Shown: positions 8,433 to 18,028, counted from the first letter of the stretch. The stretch: 64,000 nucleotides of DNA from Cytophagales bacterium (GCA_033344775.1 JAWPMT010000007.1:310001-374000), one strand, 5' to 3'. Notes: generated from the sequence alone by a model not told the origin. Made by a program: numbers and translations.

Positions 8433-9440
8433 ATGCTGTTAGCAATACTTTCCGGGCACAATGAGGGTATCCTCTTCGGTGTGTTTGGAGTCATTATCAT
8501 TCTGTTCCTGGTCGTTGACCTGGGAGTATTCAATAAGAAACATCATAAAGTCTCTCAGAAGGAAGCACTCAACCAGACCATATTTTGGGTGGCTGTTTCG
8601 GTTATGTACGGGTTGCTCATCTACTTTTTTGGTGACGGCAAAGCCAGTACACTGGAATTCTTCTCTGCCTATGTGACGGAAAAAGCGTTATCGGTAGACA
8701 ATATATTTGTCATACTTTTGATCCTTCGGTACTTCAAAGTCAAAGAAGAGTATTATCATAATATCCTGTTCTGGGGTATTCTAGGGGCCATTGTCTTTCG
8801 CGCGATCTTCATTTTTGTAGGCGCATTGCTGATTTCCCAGTTTCATTGGATTCTCTACATTTTCGGTGCTTTTCTGGTTTATTCAGGGGTCAAAATCTTC
8901 AATGAAGATGAGGACATGGAGGTCGAGCCTGAGAAAAATGCCTTGATGAAGTTGGTCAAGAAGTTTTTCCCGATGACTACTGATGATCATGGTGGGAAGT
9001 TTGTGGTGATCGAAAATGGCAAAAGATTGTTTACCCCTTTGTTTCTGGTAATTGTACTCATCGAGTCTACTGACCTCATTTTTGCTGTTGATTCTATTCC
9101 TGCCGCCTTTGCCATCACTCGAAATGAATTTGTGATCTACACATCCAATATTTTCGCTGTGATGGGATTACGAGCCATGTTCTTCTTATTGGCCAATGTG
9201 CTCGATAAATTTTACCTGTTACAAAAAGGCCTTTCAGTCGTACTGATCTTCATCGGAGCCAAGATGCTGTTGGAAATGAACATCATCCAGCAAGGACTGG
9301 GAGCACTATTTAGTGTGGATCACGTACATATTCCGATATTCTTGTCTTTCGGGATCATTATTGCTGCATTGACATTATCCATCGTATTGTCTCTGATCTT
9401 CCCGAAAAAGCCGGAATTGGTAGAACATTCGGACGGCTAG
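8433..9440 (+). CDS. TerC/Alx family integral membrane protein
   Basis: This 335-residue polytopic protein has about eight to nine hydrophobic segments. Acidic residues within the membrane segments are typical of TerC/Alx: FLVVDLGVFNKK near residue 25, FFSAYVTEKALSVDNIFVI near 75-90, and LIESTDLIFAVDSIPAAFAI near 210-230. The last matches the signature 'E.tDl.FAvDSiPA'. Members export manganese or other metal ions, or are linked to tellurite and metal stress. The exact substrate cannot be read from sequence. I looked for a yybP-ykoY-type manganese riboswitch in the leader and did not see one. Confidence 0.93.
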   Translation: MLLAILSGHNEGILFGVFGVIIILFLVVDLGVFNKKHHKVSQKEALNQTIFWVAVSVMYGLLIYFFGDGKASTLEFFSAYVTEKALSVDNIFVILLILRYFKVKEEYYHNILFWGILGAIVFRAIFIFVGALLISQFHWILYIFGAFLVYSGVKIFNEDEDMEVEPEKNALMKLVKKFFPMTTDDHGGKFVVIENGKRLFTPLFLVIVLIESTDLIFAVDSIPAAFAITRNEFVIYTSNIFAVMGLRAMFFLLANVLDKFYLLQKGLSVVLIFIGAKMLLEMNIIQQGLGALFSVDHVHIPIFLSFGIIIAALTLSIVLSLIFPKKPELVEHSDG

Positions 9441-9516
9441 AACTCATTACTTTTGCATCGTTTTTTAAGTAGGTCGATGTGATTTTCACCCCTCATTCGG
9501 CTGCTAATGCATTGAT

Positions 9517-10386
9517 ATGGAATTTTATCTAAAAGACGAAACAGCTCCTTTGGAGTCAGTGGTGTTAGGAATTGGGGTGAACAGAGGAGCTGCTCGGGCC
9601 ATCAATCCTACCATCCGAAAACACCTGCAAAACAATTCGGCACCCACAGAAGAAGCCATTATTCGGGAGATCAAAACTTTCGAAGAGGTTCTGGTACAAA
9701 ACGGTGTTCAGGTGCTGCGCCCGGAAGATTTGTCAGGAACGGAGCAGATCTTTACGCGTGACATAGGCTTTGTCATCGAAGACTACTATTTCGTAGCAAA
9801 CATGAAACATGCAGTTCGGCAGGAAGAGATCCAGGGAGTTGATTACATCTTACAGCAGGCAGACTCCAGTAAAATAGTACACCTGCCGGAGGGAGCGCTT
9901 GCGGAAGGTGGGGATGTATTGCTTCATGGAGATTATCTCTTTGTGGGAATCAGTGACCGGACCAATCATGCTGGGGCAGCCTTTTTACAAGAATTTTTTC
10001 CAGGCAAGACAGTGGTTCCGCTGGATCTGGTGGTAGATCAGAATGATTCCGATCGGAATATTTTGCACCTTGATTGTACCTTTCAGCCTATCGGAAAAGA
10101 TCAGGCCATATTCTATCGGGAGGGCTTTTTGAAACGTCCAGACATATTATTGGACATGTTCCCGGAAGAGCGGCGCATTGACGTAGACCAAAGAGAAAAA
10201 AACCTGATGTTTCCCAATGTATTTTCTATTTCGCCTGCTAAGGTGGTGATCGAAAGGAATTTCCATCGGCTGAAAGAGGAGCTACAGAAGCGTGATTTTG
10301 AGGTCTTCGAAGTGGATTATGCGGAAACCTCCAAGCTGAGCGGTTTGCTGCGGTGTTCGACGATGCCGTTGAGAAGGTCGAAGTAA
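9517..10386 (+). CDS. Dimethylarginine dimethylaminohydrolase/arginine deiminase family enzyme
   Basis: This 289-residue protein has the pentein fold of guanidino-modifying hydrolases. Visible active-site elements are FTRDIGFVI (substrate-binding Asp, about 80-88), EGGDVLL (130-136), NILHLDCTF with the catalytic His184, and GLLRCSTMPL with the nucleophile Cys280 nine residues from the end. The closest functional class is dimethylargininase (NG,NG-dimethylarginine to citrulline and dimethylamine), but arginine deiminase-like use is possible. The C-terminus is complete despite the close stop. The gene is monocistronic and followed by a hairpin at 10413-10442. Confidence 0.85.
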   Translation: MEFYLKDETAPLESVVLGIGVNRGAARAINPTIRKHLQNNSAPTEEAIIREIKTFEEVLVQNGVQVLRPEDLSGTEQIFTRDIGFVIEDYYFVANMKHAVRQEEIQGVDYILQQADSSKIVHLPEGALAEGGDVLLHGDYLFVGISDRTNHAGAAFLQEFFPGKTVVPLDLVVDQNDSDRNILHLDCTFQPIGKDQAIFYREGFLKRPDILLDMFPEERRIDVDQREKNLMFPNVFSISPAKVVIERNFHRLKEELQKRDFEVFEVDYAETSKLSGLLRCSTMPLRRSK

Positions 10387-10412
10387 CCAACCTTGACATG
10401 GTTTCAAATGCT

Positions 10413-10442
10413 CCTCAGAGTCATTCTCTGAAGACTCTGAGG
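10413..10442. repeat. 10-bp-stem hairpin, copy 1 of an intergenic family
   Basis: CCTCAGAGTC (10413-10422) and GACTCTGAGG (10433-10442) form a perfect 10-bp stem with the 10-nt loop ATTCTCTGAA. It is 27 bases after the dimethylargininase stop and may act as a terminator, but there is no T tract. A second copy with compensating changes lies at 22953-22982. Confidence 0.7.
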
Positions 10443-10562
10443 TAAAAAGTAGCGTTTTCACCATAGTCGTGAATGCGTAGAATATCGCTTCCGCCAACGT
10501 TTGAGTCCTCTCCAACGATATTTCATAATCACCTTCAAGTTTATGTCTTCACAAACTTGGGC

Positions 10563-10610
10563 GAAACCCTAACAGGGTTTCTTAATGCCGTAAATAACCC
10601 TATTAGGGTT
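10563..10610 (-). terminator. Two adjacent CCCTA-type hairpins after ppk1
   Basis: GAAACCCT-aac-AGGGTTTC (10563-10581) is an 8-bp stem with a 3-nt loop. AACCCTA-t-TAGGGTT (10596-10610) is a 15-nt palindrome. Both lie within 55 bases downstream of the ppk1 stop on the minus strand. They could end ppk1 transcription, although T tracts are weak. Confidence 0.45.
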
Positions 10611-10613
10611 CGT

Positions 10614-12623
10614 TCAGCTATTCCACCTCCTCACCAACTCCCTAGTTTGAGATTGTGCATTCACCTTTTCTGAGGAAGCAGTTCGATGAACATTATTAAG
10701 CTCCATGTCCAGCTTCACCACATTCGTATTATCGGCGATCTGCAATTCCAGGATATCCAGGATTTGTTGCTTCAATGCCTCGTCTTTCAGTGGGAAACAG
10801 ACCTCAATTCTACTGTGTAGATTTCGATTCATCCAGTCCGCTGAACCCATGTACAGCTCTGAATCGCCATCGTTATGGAAATAAAACGCCCTTGCATGCT
10901 CCAGATAGCGATCTACCAGGCGGAATACATTGATGCCATGCGTGCCGGGTACCAGACAACAGATACTCCTGGCCACGACGGTGACGTCTACTCCAGCTTC
11001 AGCAGCATCATAAAGTTTCTCGATCATCTGCTTTTCCTGCAGGTTGTTCAACTTGATGATCAGGCGTGCCTCTTTACCCGCTTGCGCATGACCAATTTCA
11101 CGATCAATGAGTGCAGTGAACTGATCGATGGCGTTGAATTGCGAAACGATCAAGTCATTAAAACCTGCAGGCTCTTTTCTTTTGTGCAGGTATTTGAAGA
11201 CTTGATGTAATTCATGGGTCATTCTCGGATCGCAGGAAAACAGCCCATAGTCACAATAGATTTTGGCTGTTTTCTCGTTCAGATTACCCGTGCCGAAGAA
11301 TCCATAAATTTTATCTTTTTTCTTCACCAGGGCCACCTTTGCATGCACTTTCAAACCCGGCATGCTATAAATGATCTTGATGCCGGCAGCTTTCATGCGC
11401 TCCGACCATTTCAGGTTGTTGGCTTCATCAAACCGGGCTTTCAATTCCATGAACACGATCACCTTTTTGCCATTATTGGCAGCACTGATCAGCGCCTCTC
11501 CAATGATCGAATTGGAGGCCATACGATAAAAAGTTACATAAATGTCAGTCACTTCAGAATCGGAGGCTGCTTCATTGAAGAATTGCAGGACATAGCTATA
11601 ATCCTGATAAGGAAAATGCAATAATTGATCCTGAGCCTCCATGGCTTTCATGACTGACTGTGCCTGATCAATACTTTTGCTGGGTACTTCCGGTAGACTT
11701 TCATACTCCAGATCAGCACTGGTAGGGTTATAGATCTGGAAAAGATCATTGAGGTTATGGTACCTGCCTCCTGTCACCAAATCATTATCCCCCAGGCCAA
11801 ACACCTCGGCCAGTTTTTCAATTAACTCTTCCGATGCCGAGCCATCATAGAGAAACCTACTTGGAGCTCCCAGGTCTCTTTTCTTGATCTGCTTTTCAAT
11901 TTTCTCCACCAGATCACCAGAATACTCATCGTCGATGTACAGTTCTGCATCTTTGTTGAGTTTGATCGCAATACATTCTACGATCTCAAAAGTGGGCAGT
12001 ACCTGACCAATATGTGCCCGAATGATATCATCCAGGTAAACAAAATGATGGATATCTCCTTCTTTGATGTGGTAAAACCTGGGGAGTTCGTCCGAAGGGA
12101 TATTGACGTACGCAAAATACGTTTGATCGTCTCTTTTTAGTTTCAGAGCCAGATAAAGCAGTTGGTTATTGAGAAAAGGTGATCCTTCACTGACATCAAA
12201 GACGTAAGGGCGTAAGTAAGCCAGCACTTTGGTCCTGAAGTATTTTCCCAATTCATTTTGATTGTCCGTTGACAAGTTTTCAATCGGTGATTGAACAATG
12301 ATCTGCTGTTCTTTCAACGCCTTTAAAATTTCCTGAAGTGCCTGCCCATACTCCTCTAACTGATTACCGATCACTTCCCTGATTTGCGTCAAAAGAACAG
12401 AAGAAACTTCTGTAGATTTACGGATTTTCTTCTTATCAATTTGTTCGATGGATCGAATATTCGATACCCGGACCCGGAAGAACTCATCAAGATTAGAAGA
12501 GTAAATAGCAATGAATCTCAGCCGCTCGATCAATGGGACGGATGAATTCTTTGCTTCCATCAAGACGCGATAGTTGAAAGAGATCCAACTAAGGTCCCGG
12601 TCAAAAAAAGGAGGATTTTCCAT
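10614..12623 (-). CDS. ppk1: Polyphosphate kinase 1
   Basis: This enzyme reversibly polymerises the gamma-phosphate of ATP into inorganic polyphosphate at the membrane. The conserved N-terminus FFDRDLSWISFNYRVL directly follows the ATG at 12623, giving 669 residues. The longer frame from 12752 adds 43 residues outside the family and contains a promoter-like TAAATTCG. The phospholipase D-like catalytic half has MPGLKVHAKVALV with the phosphorylated histidine, FFGTGNLNEKTAKIYCDYG, and a second histidine region. The N-terminal SSNLDEFFRVRVSNIRS is also typical. The gene is divergent from a universal stress protein gene, which would suit a stress-response setting. Confidence 0.95.
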   Translation of the reverse strand: MENPPFFDRDLSWISFNYRVLMEAKNSSVPLIERLRFIAIYSSNLDEFFRVRVSNIRSIEQIDKKKIRKSTEVSSVLLTQIREVIGNQLEEYGQALQEILKALKEQQIIVQSPIENLSTDNQNELGKYFRTKVLAYLRPYVFDVSEGSPFLNNQLLYLALKLKRDDQTYFAYVNIPSDELPRFYHIKEGDIHHFVYLDDIIRAHIGQVLPTFEIVECIAIKLNKDAELYIDDEYSGDLVEKIEKQIKKRDLGAPSRFLYDGSASEELIEKLAEVFGLGDNDLVTGGRYHNLNDLFQIYNPTSADLEYESLPEVPSKSIDQAQSVMKAMEAQDQLLHFPYQDYSYVLQFFNEAASDSEVTDIYVTFYRMASNSIIGEALISAANNGKKVIVFMELKARFDEANNLKWSERMKAAGIKIIYSMPGLKVHAKVALVKKKDKIYGFFGTGNLNEKTAKIYCDYGLFSCDPRMTHELHQVFKYLHKRKEPAGFNDLIVSQFNAIDQFTALIDREIGHAQAGKEARLIIKLNNLQEKQMIEKLYDAAEAGVDVTVVARSICCLVPGTHGINVFRLVDRYLEHARAFYFHNDGDSELYMGSADWMNRNLHSRIEVCFPLKDEALKQQILDILELQIADNTNVVKLDMELNNVHRTASSEKVNAQSQTRELVRRWNS

Positions 12624-12827
12624 GTCAAAGTTTGGGGGAAAAGTTCTGAGAATCGAATTTAATGGGATCGAACTGAAATCTTCACCGATGGCTAACAGAA
12701 AGTCCCAATTCTTCACAGAAGCATAATACCTGAAAACAATGACTTTATTCATTATGTCTCAGATCAAAAGTCATTGGGTATTGTAAAGAGTAAATTTTAC
12801 CTTAGAAGTCGCTAAGAATACTGACCC

Positions 12828-13661
12828 ATGCAAATAAGCAACATACTCGTCCCAATTGATTTTTCTAAATGTGCCAAGAATGCGCTTCGTGCTGCCATCG
12901 TGATCGCCAAGAAAAGCAACGCTAAGATCATTATGGTTAATGCCGTACACGTTCATTCCCCGCATCCGGAAATTACAGGAGGATTGATTGAAGAAATTGT
13001 ATCTGATTACGAAGATCAGGTGAAGCAATCCTTTCAGGAACTGGAATCTGAGATCATTGAATTGAAGGATGTCCCCCATGAAGCAGATCGTTTCATCGCA
13101 TACCTTACTGATGCCATATATACCGAGACGCAGAACAAGGCCATTGACCTGATCGTCATGGGTACACGGGCTGAGCATTCAGAAATGGAGCACCTGTTGG
13201 GCACAAGAGCTTCTGATGTAATCCAGGCCATTCCGGTACCTATTTTGGTAATTCCTGAGTCCTATGAAGGATTCGATCTTAAAAAGGTTGGACTCGCCAT
13301 TGAGTATGATAGCAGTATCCTGTTCCAGGATTTCAATGTCCTGAAAATGTTATGTATGGCTTTTGATGCTGAATTGTTGGCATTCAATGTATCCGAAGAC
13401 CCTTCAAAAATTTCTATTGAAGATCAAAAATTGATTGGCAAACTCAAAGATTATCTGGTGCCTACGAATAGTTCAGTCAGAACCGTGGAGGCCTCCTCGA
13501 TAACTGAAGGGATCAAAGGTTTTGTCAGTAGTCACGAATTGAACATGCTGGCCATGATCCCGAAGAAGTATAATTTCTTCGAAAGACTGTTCAAGAAGTC
13601 AGTAACCAAAGCCATGGCCGTCGATCTGGATGTGCCTTTATTAGTGATTAGAGAGTCTTAG
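12828..13661 (+). CDS. Tandem universal stress protein (two UspA domains)
   Basis: This 277-residue protein contains two Usp-like halves. The first begins MQISNILVPIDFSKCAKNAL and ends with the nucleotide-binding signature LIVMGTRAEHSEMEHLLGTR...VPILVIP (about 105-143). The second begins near KKVGLAIEYDSSILF and ends DVPLLVIRES, with a degenerate signature. The first half could bind ATP (G-x2-G-x9-G/S-like spacing), while the second appears non-binding. Such tandem forms are common in Bacteroidota and act as cytosolic stress modulators of unclear mechanism. The gene is divergent from ppk1. Confidence 0.92.
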   Translation: MQISNILVPIDFSKCAKNALRAAIVIAKKSNAKIIMVNAVHVHSPHPEITGGLIEEIVSDYEDQVKQSFQELESEIIELKDVPHEADRFIAYLTDAIYTETQNKAIDLIVMGTRAEHSEMEHLLGTRASDVIQAIPVPILVIPESYEGFDLKKVGLAIEYDSSILFQDFNVLKMLCMAFDAELLAFNVSEDPSKISIEDQKLIGKLKDYLVPTNSSVRTVEASSITEGIKGFVSSHELNMLAMIPKKYNFFERLFKKSVTKAMAVDLDVPLLVIRES

Positions 13662-13673
13662 CAACAACTTATT

Positions 13674-13704
13674 TTGAAAGCTGTCATTTCTTCGGCTAAT
13701 TTCG
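13674..13704 (+). promoter_or_regulatory. Probable murF-alr promoter
   Basis: TTG at 13674-13676 and TAATTTCG at 13697-13704 are separated by 20 bases. This fits the Bacteroidota -33/-7 arrangement, with one mismatch to TAnnTTTG. The ATG is at 13709, so the transcript would have a very short or no leader. Confidence 0.45.
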
Positions 13705-13708
13705 ACCT

Positions 13709-16111
13709 ATGGAGTTCGAAGCGCTTTCTAGAGTAGTATCAGGCAAGGTTTTACAGCCAGGCACTGGTACTTTTCAATTTGTAGCCACGGATTCCAGAAC
13801 CATTCAACATCCAGAAAGTACGCTGTTTTTCGCGCATTCGGGGCCAAACCATGATGGTCATGAATACCTTCAGGAATTGTATGATTCAGGAGTCAGGTCC
13901 TTTATCGTTGAGCGACCTGTTGAGTTGAATTTCCCGGAAGTGGGAATTATTTTGGTAGATGAATCCCTGAAGGCATTGCAACAGTTGGCAGCCTATCACC
14001 GACAGCAATATCAATACCAGGTCATAGGGGTCACCGGGAGCAATGGGAAGACCATCGTGAAAGAATGGTTGGCCATGTTGCTTGAAACCCACTATCAGGT
14101 GGTCAAAAGCCCCAAAAGCTACAATTCACAATTAGGAGTTCCCCTTTCCATCATGGAGATGGCTGAACGGCATGACCTTGCTATACTGGAAGCAGGAATA
14201 TCAATGGCTGGAGAGATGGAAACTTTGGCAGCACTCATTCAGCCGGATATTGGGATCTTCACCAACATAGGACCTGCGCATGATAGCGGTTTCACTGATC
14301 GGCAAAGCAAGATCCAGGAAAAGTCATTGCTATTCAGCTCTTGTAAATGGATCATTTGCAGATATGAACATACGGCTGTTCGAGAAAAGTTGAAATCGCA
14401 ATATGCGGACCGTGCCATTTCATGGTCCCTGGGTAAACAGGGAGCCGAACTTCATTTTAAGCTGACGGGGAACCTATTGAGCTGCAATTGGAAGGGGCGA
14501 GTAAATACGATTCGAATTCCATTTACAGATGGACCACAGCTGGAAAATTTACTGCATGTTTTAGCAGCATGTTTATTACTAGAGGTCAGCCTTTCAGAAG
14601 TAGAGATGGCCATTTCGAGGTTGAGGAATATCGAAATGCGTCTGGCCCTTAAAAAGGGAGCGAATGATTGTTATCTGTTGGATGATTCGTACAACAACGA
14701 TTTGTCGGGACTTAATGTCGCCTTAAATATCCTTGATCAACAACGCCAGAAAGCAAACAAGACACTGATCTTATCAGACATTCAACAATCGGGCCTTTCG
14801 GATGAGGCGCTGTACCATCAGGTAAATGATTTGCTGGAAAAGCATGGAGTCAATCGATTGATTGGAGTAGGACCAAGGATCAGTGAATCGCAATCGTTTT
14901 TCAAGATCCATAAGACTTTTTTTGCATCAACGAAGGAGTTAATCAACGAGCTTCCGGCCTTTCAAAATGAGATCGTGCTGGTCAAAGGTGCCAGGAATTT
15001 CGGTTTAGAAAGAGTGGTGTCCATTTTGGAAGAAAAGCATCATGGCACTTCTTTGACCATTCACTTCGAAAAGGTCTTGCACAATCTCAATGCTTATAGA
15101 AACCTGCTTTCAGAGACTAAACTTATGGTGATGGTCAAGGCACATGCTTATGGAGGAGGAAGCTACGAGCTGGCTAATTTCCTGCAATATCATCAGGTGG
15201 ATTATTTAGGCGTGGCTTATGTTAACGAAGGGGTCGATCTTCGAAAAAACGGACTGGAGATCCCTATCATGGTCATGAACCCAGAATGGGAGTCGCTCCC
15301 CATGTTTGGAACCTACCAGTTAGAGCCTGAGATCTATTCGCTGGAGATGCTTCGCTATTTTGTGTCACTTGGTATTACAGTACCCATACACCTCAAAATT
15401 GAGACCGGTATGAACCGCTTGGGTTTTGAGCAAGCGGAGTTGGCGTCCTTGATAGCATTATTACTTGAGAATAAAGTAAAGGTTCAAAGCATCTTCACTC
15501 ATTTGGCAGCAGCCGAAGATCCTTCGGAAGATGACTTTTCCAGAGAGCAACTACAAATATTCAATGCAGCTTACGAACAAATAGTGGAAGGGTTGGGCTA
15601 TGAACCCATCAAACATGCCCTCAACTCTGCGGGTATTGCACGGTGGCCGGAATTTCATTTTGACATGGTCAGGCTGGGTATTGGTCTGTATGGTATCGAT
15701 CCAAGCGAAACATTGGAGGTGCTTCCGGTCAGCACTTTCAAAACACAGATCAGTCAGATTAAACACCTCATGCAAGGTGCTACGATTGGTTATGGTCGAA
15801 TGGGGATTGCTGAAAGTGATATGACCATTGCCACACTTCCTGTGGGCTATGCAGATGGTTATCGAAGGAGTTTTGGGAGAGGTGGTGTAACAGTGTTGGT
15901 CAAAGACCGTGAGGCACCGACCATCGGGAATATTTGCATGGATATGACCATGATTGATGTGACAGGGATTCCTGCTCAGCAGGGAGATGATGTGATCTTA
16001 TTTGGAGAACGACCTCACATTACCGCATTGGCCAAATGCGCGGATACCATTCCTTACGAAATCCTTACTTCTATCAGCCCCAGGGTCAAGCGAGAATATT
16101 CCTGGGATTAG
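13709..16111 (+). CDS. murF-alr: Bifunctional MurF ligase / alanine racemase
   Basis: This 800-residue fusion has UDP-MurNAc-tripeptide:D-Ala-D-Ala ligase in residues 1-445. The ATP loop is GVTGSNGKT (107-115), and DSYNNDLSGLNVAL is a Mur C-terminal motif. An alanine racemase follows from about 450, with the PLP lysine in VMVKAHAYGGGS (Lys477), the phosphate-binding region HALNSAGIARWP, the second catalytic tyrosine in GATIGYGRMG, and ADGYRRSFGRGG. The fusion is characteristic of Bacteroidota. It couples D-Ala production to its use in peptidoglycan precursor synthesis in the cytosol. In the MurF loop the usual Thr after GKT is replaced (GKTIVKEW), which should not matter. Confidence 0.97.
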   Translation: MEFEALSRVVSGKVLQPGTGTFQFVATDSRTIQHPESTLFFAHSGPNHDGHEYLQELYDSGVRSFIVERPVELNFPEVGIILVDESLKALQQLAAYHRQQYQYQVIGVTGSNGKTIVKEWLAMLLETHYQVVKSPKSYNSQLGVPLSIMEMAERHDLAILEAGISMAGEMETLAALIQPDIGIFTNIGPAHDSGFTDRQSKIQEKSLLFSSCKWIICRYEHTAVREKLKSQYADRAISWSLGKQGAELHFKLTGNLLSCNWKGRVNTIRIPFTDGPQLENLLHVLAACLLLEVSLSEVEMAISRLRNIEMRLALKKGANDCYLLDDSYNNDLSGLNVALNILDQQRQKANKTLILSDIQQSGLSDEALYHQVNDLLEKHGVNRLIGVGPRISESQSFFKIHKTFFASTKELINELPAFQNEIVLVKGARNFGLERVVSILEEKHHGTSLTIHFEKVLHNLNAYRNLLSETKLMVMVKAHAYGGGSYELANFLQYHQVDYLGVAYVNEGVDLRKNGLEIPIMVMNPEWESLPMFGTYQLEPEIYSLEMLRYFVSLGITVPIHLKIETGMNRLGFEQAELASLIALLLENKVKVQSIFTHLAAAEDPSEDDFSREQLQIFNAAYEQIVEGLGYEPIKHALNSAGIARWPEFHFDMVRLGIGLYGIDPSETLEVLPVSTFKTQISQIKHLMQGATIGYGRMGIAESDMTIATLPVGYADGYRRSFGRGGVTVLVKDREAPTIGNICMDMTMIDVTGIPAQQGDDVILFGERPHITALAKCADTIPYEILTSISPRVKREYSWD

Positions 16112-16197
16112 GTCAACGACCGATCAATGGAACTTGCTCATATTTGCAGAAATTTTGAGAGTCTGCCGGAAGGTATCCGGTAAAACGTGAACGACCC

Positions 16198-17334
16198 ATG
16201 AATGATATTGCGGCTCGTAGAATTGGAGTACTCGGTGGCGGTCAGCTAGGCCGGATGATGATCCAGTCGGCGATCGATTTCAATTTGAACATCAGTGTCC
16301 TCGATCCTGACCCCAATGCCCCCTGTAAAAATCTGGTTCAGGATTTTCAGGTGGGACAACTCACTGATTATGATACAGTCTATGCCTTTGGGCAAGCTTG
16401 TGACCTGATCACCATTGAGATCGAAAAAGTGAACACTGATGCCTTGAAAGCTTTACAAAGTGAGGGGAAGCAGATTTTTCCACAGCCGGAAGTCATCGAA
16501 TTGATCCAGGACAAACGCAAGCAGAAAGTCTTCTACAAAGCGAATCGCATCCCGACTTCAGATTTTGTATTGACGGAAAATGCTGAGGAAGTGACTACCC
16601 ATGAGGATTTTCTTCCTGCGGTTAATAAGCTCGGCAAAGGAGGGTACGATGGGCGTGGGGTTCAGATCATTCGGACTGCTGCTGATTTTGACAAGGCTTT
16701 TGATGCACCGGGATTACTGGAGCGATTAGTGCCTTTTGAGAAAGAACTGAGTGTCGTTGTAGCAAAAAATGAACAGGGTGAAGTACGAACATTTCCTGTG
16801 GTGGAGTGCTCTTACCACCCTACGGAAAACCTCGTCGAATTCTTGTTTTCTCCGGCGGAGATCACACCTGAGATTGAAGAAAAAGCACGCAAGCTTGCCG
16901 AGGATGTCATTGATAAACTGGGAATGATCGGTTTATTGGCGGTGGAAATGTTCCTGACCAAAGAAGGAGAGGTACTGGTGAATGAAGTGGCGCCACGAAC
17001 ACACAACAGTGGGCATCAAACCATCGAAGGGAATGTGACTTCTCAATTTGAGCAACACATTCGAGCGATAATGGACCTCCCACTGGGTAGCACGGAACTT
17101 ACCCGGCCTTCGGCCATGGTGAATCTGCTTGGTGAAGAAGGGTATACCGGACATGCCTTGTATCAGGGATTAGATGAGGTCATGCGGATGAGCGATGTGC
17201 ACGTGCATTTGTATGGGAAAAAGGAAACCAAGCCTTTCCGCAAAATGGGACATGTCACCTTGGGGGATCAATCAGTTGCTGCGCTGAAGCAGAAGGCACA
17301 AGAAGTAAAAGGAACATTAAAAGTCATCGCATAA
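16198..17334 (+). CDS. purK: N5-carboxyaminoimidazole ribonucleotide synthase
   Basis: This is an ATP-grasp enzyme of purine synthesis that carboxylates AIR with bicarbonate and ATP. The 378-residue length is normal. Visible motifs are IGVLGGGQLGRMM at the N-terminus, QDKRKQKVFYKANRIPTSDF, KLGKGGYDGRGVQII (the ATP-grasp glycine loop), FEKELSVVVAKN, and the metal and product region LVNEVAPRTHNSGHQTIEG. Its stop codon is directly followed by the purE start, so the two are translationally coupled. Confidence 0.98.
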   Translation: MNDIAARRIGVLGGGQLGRMMIQSAIDFNLNISVLDPDPNAPCKNLVQDFQVGQLTDYDTVYAFGQACDLITIEIEKVNTDALKALQSEGKQIFPQPEVIELIQDKRKQKVFYKANRIPTSDFVLTENAEEVTTHEDFLPAVNKLGKGGYDGRGVQIIRTAADFDKAFDAPGLLERLVPFEKELSVVVAKNEQGEVRTFPVVECSYHPTENLVEFLFSPAEITPEIEEKARKLAEDVIDKLGMIGLLAVEMFLTKEGEVLVNEVAPRTHNSGHQTIEGNVTSQFEQHIRAIMDLPLGSTELTRPSAMVNLLGEEGYTGHALYQGLDEVMRMSDVHVHLYGKKETKPFRKMGHVTLGDQSVAALKQKAQEVKGTLKVIA

Positions 17335-17856
17335 ATGGGCAATCCGAGAGTAAGCATCATCATGGGCAGCCAGTCTGATTTGAACGTCATGTCAGCTGCT
17401 GCAGAAATTTTGGAAGAACTGGAAGTCGAGATCGAAGTAACGGTCGTATCGGCGCACCGTACCCCTGATCGAATGTATGAATTTGCTAAAAATGCCCGAT
17501 CTCGCGGCATTGAAGTGATCATCGCCGGAGCGGGAGGAGCTGCTCACTTGCCGGGTATGGTCGCTTCTCTGACCACCTTGCCCGTGATCGGAGTTCCGGT
17601 CAAGTCTTCCAATTCCATCGATGGCTGGGATTCGGTATTATCCATTCTTCAAATGCCAGGTGGTATTCCAGTGGCAACTGTGGCGCTCAATGGAGCAAAG
17701 AATGCGGGCATACTAGCTGCGTCTATTTTAGGTTCACATGACAAGGCTGTTGCTGAACGATTGGAAGCCTATAAGAGTGGATTGCAAGACAAGGTACTGG
17801 ATTCTGCTGCTCAACTGGAAGCGCATGGCTGGCGGGGTAAAAAAATTGGGTTTTAG
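17335..17856 (+). CDS. purE: N5-carboxyaminoimidazole ribonucleotide mutase
   Basis: This enzyme converts N5-CAIR to CAIR, the step after PurK. The 173-residue class I PurE has the signature [12 protein letters not shown] near the N-terminus, [15 protein letters not shown] with the catalytic histidine, [13 protein letters not shown], and LLQMP-like [15 protein letters not shown]. The ATG abuts the purK stop with no gap. No other pur genes follow. Confidence 0.98.
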   Translation: MGNPRVSIIMGSQSDLNVMSAAAEILEELEVEIEVTVVSAHRTPDRMYEFAKNARSRGIEVIIAGAGGAAHLPGMVASLTTLPVIGVPVKSSNSIDGWDSVLSILQMPGGIPVATVALNGAKNAGILAASILGSHDKAVAERLEAYKSGLQDKVLDSAAQLEAHGWRGKKIGF

Positions 17857-17945
17857 ACCCTATCAACTATCTTAATTCTATTCAGGAAAAGTTTTTGAAG
17901 TCTCTCAATTAACCCCAGGCTCCTCCATGCATTAAGCTAAGATTT

Positions 17946-18028
17946 GTCACTGCGAAGAATTGAAGCAGTCTATTCTGTATTTCTACTTCGAAACTGTATT
18001 TGTGATTGCTTCTTATCATCGCAATGAC
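17946..18028. repeat. Inverted pair of REP-like hairpins in the purE/BspA spacer
   Basis: Two 25-nt units lie head to head: 17946-17970 (GTC-ACTGC, 11-nt loop, GCAGT-C) and, on the other strand, 18028-18004 (GTC-ATTGC, 11-nt loop, GCAAT-C). Each can fold alone. The stem pair changes from C/G to T/A between copies, so base pairing is kept. Together they form a larger imperfect palindrome. The 17857-18157 spacer holds nothing else that I can identify. Confidence 0.65.

Noticed and set aside
9517-10386. Frameshifted or truncated dimethylargininase
   Set aside because: The stop comes soon after the catalytic cysteine, but family members normally end within a few residues of this motif, so the gene is complete.
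12624-12752. 43-residue N-terminal extension of polyphosphate kinase
   Set aside because: It does not resemble the family, and the conserved FFDRDLSW motif starts right after the ATG at 12623. A promoter-like TAAATTCG lies in the extension.
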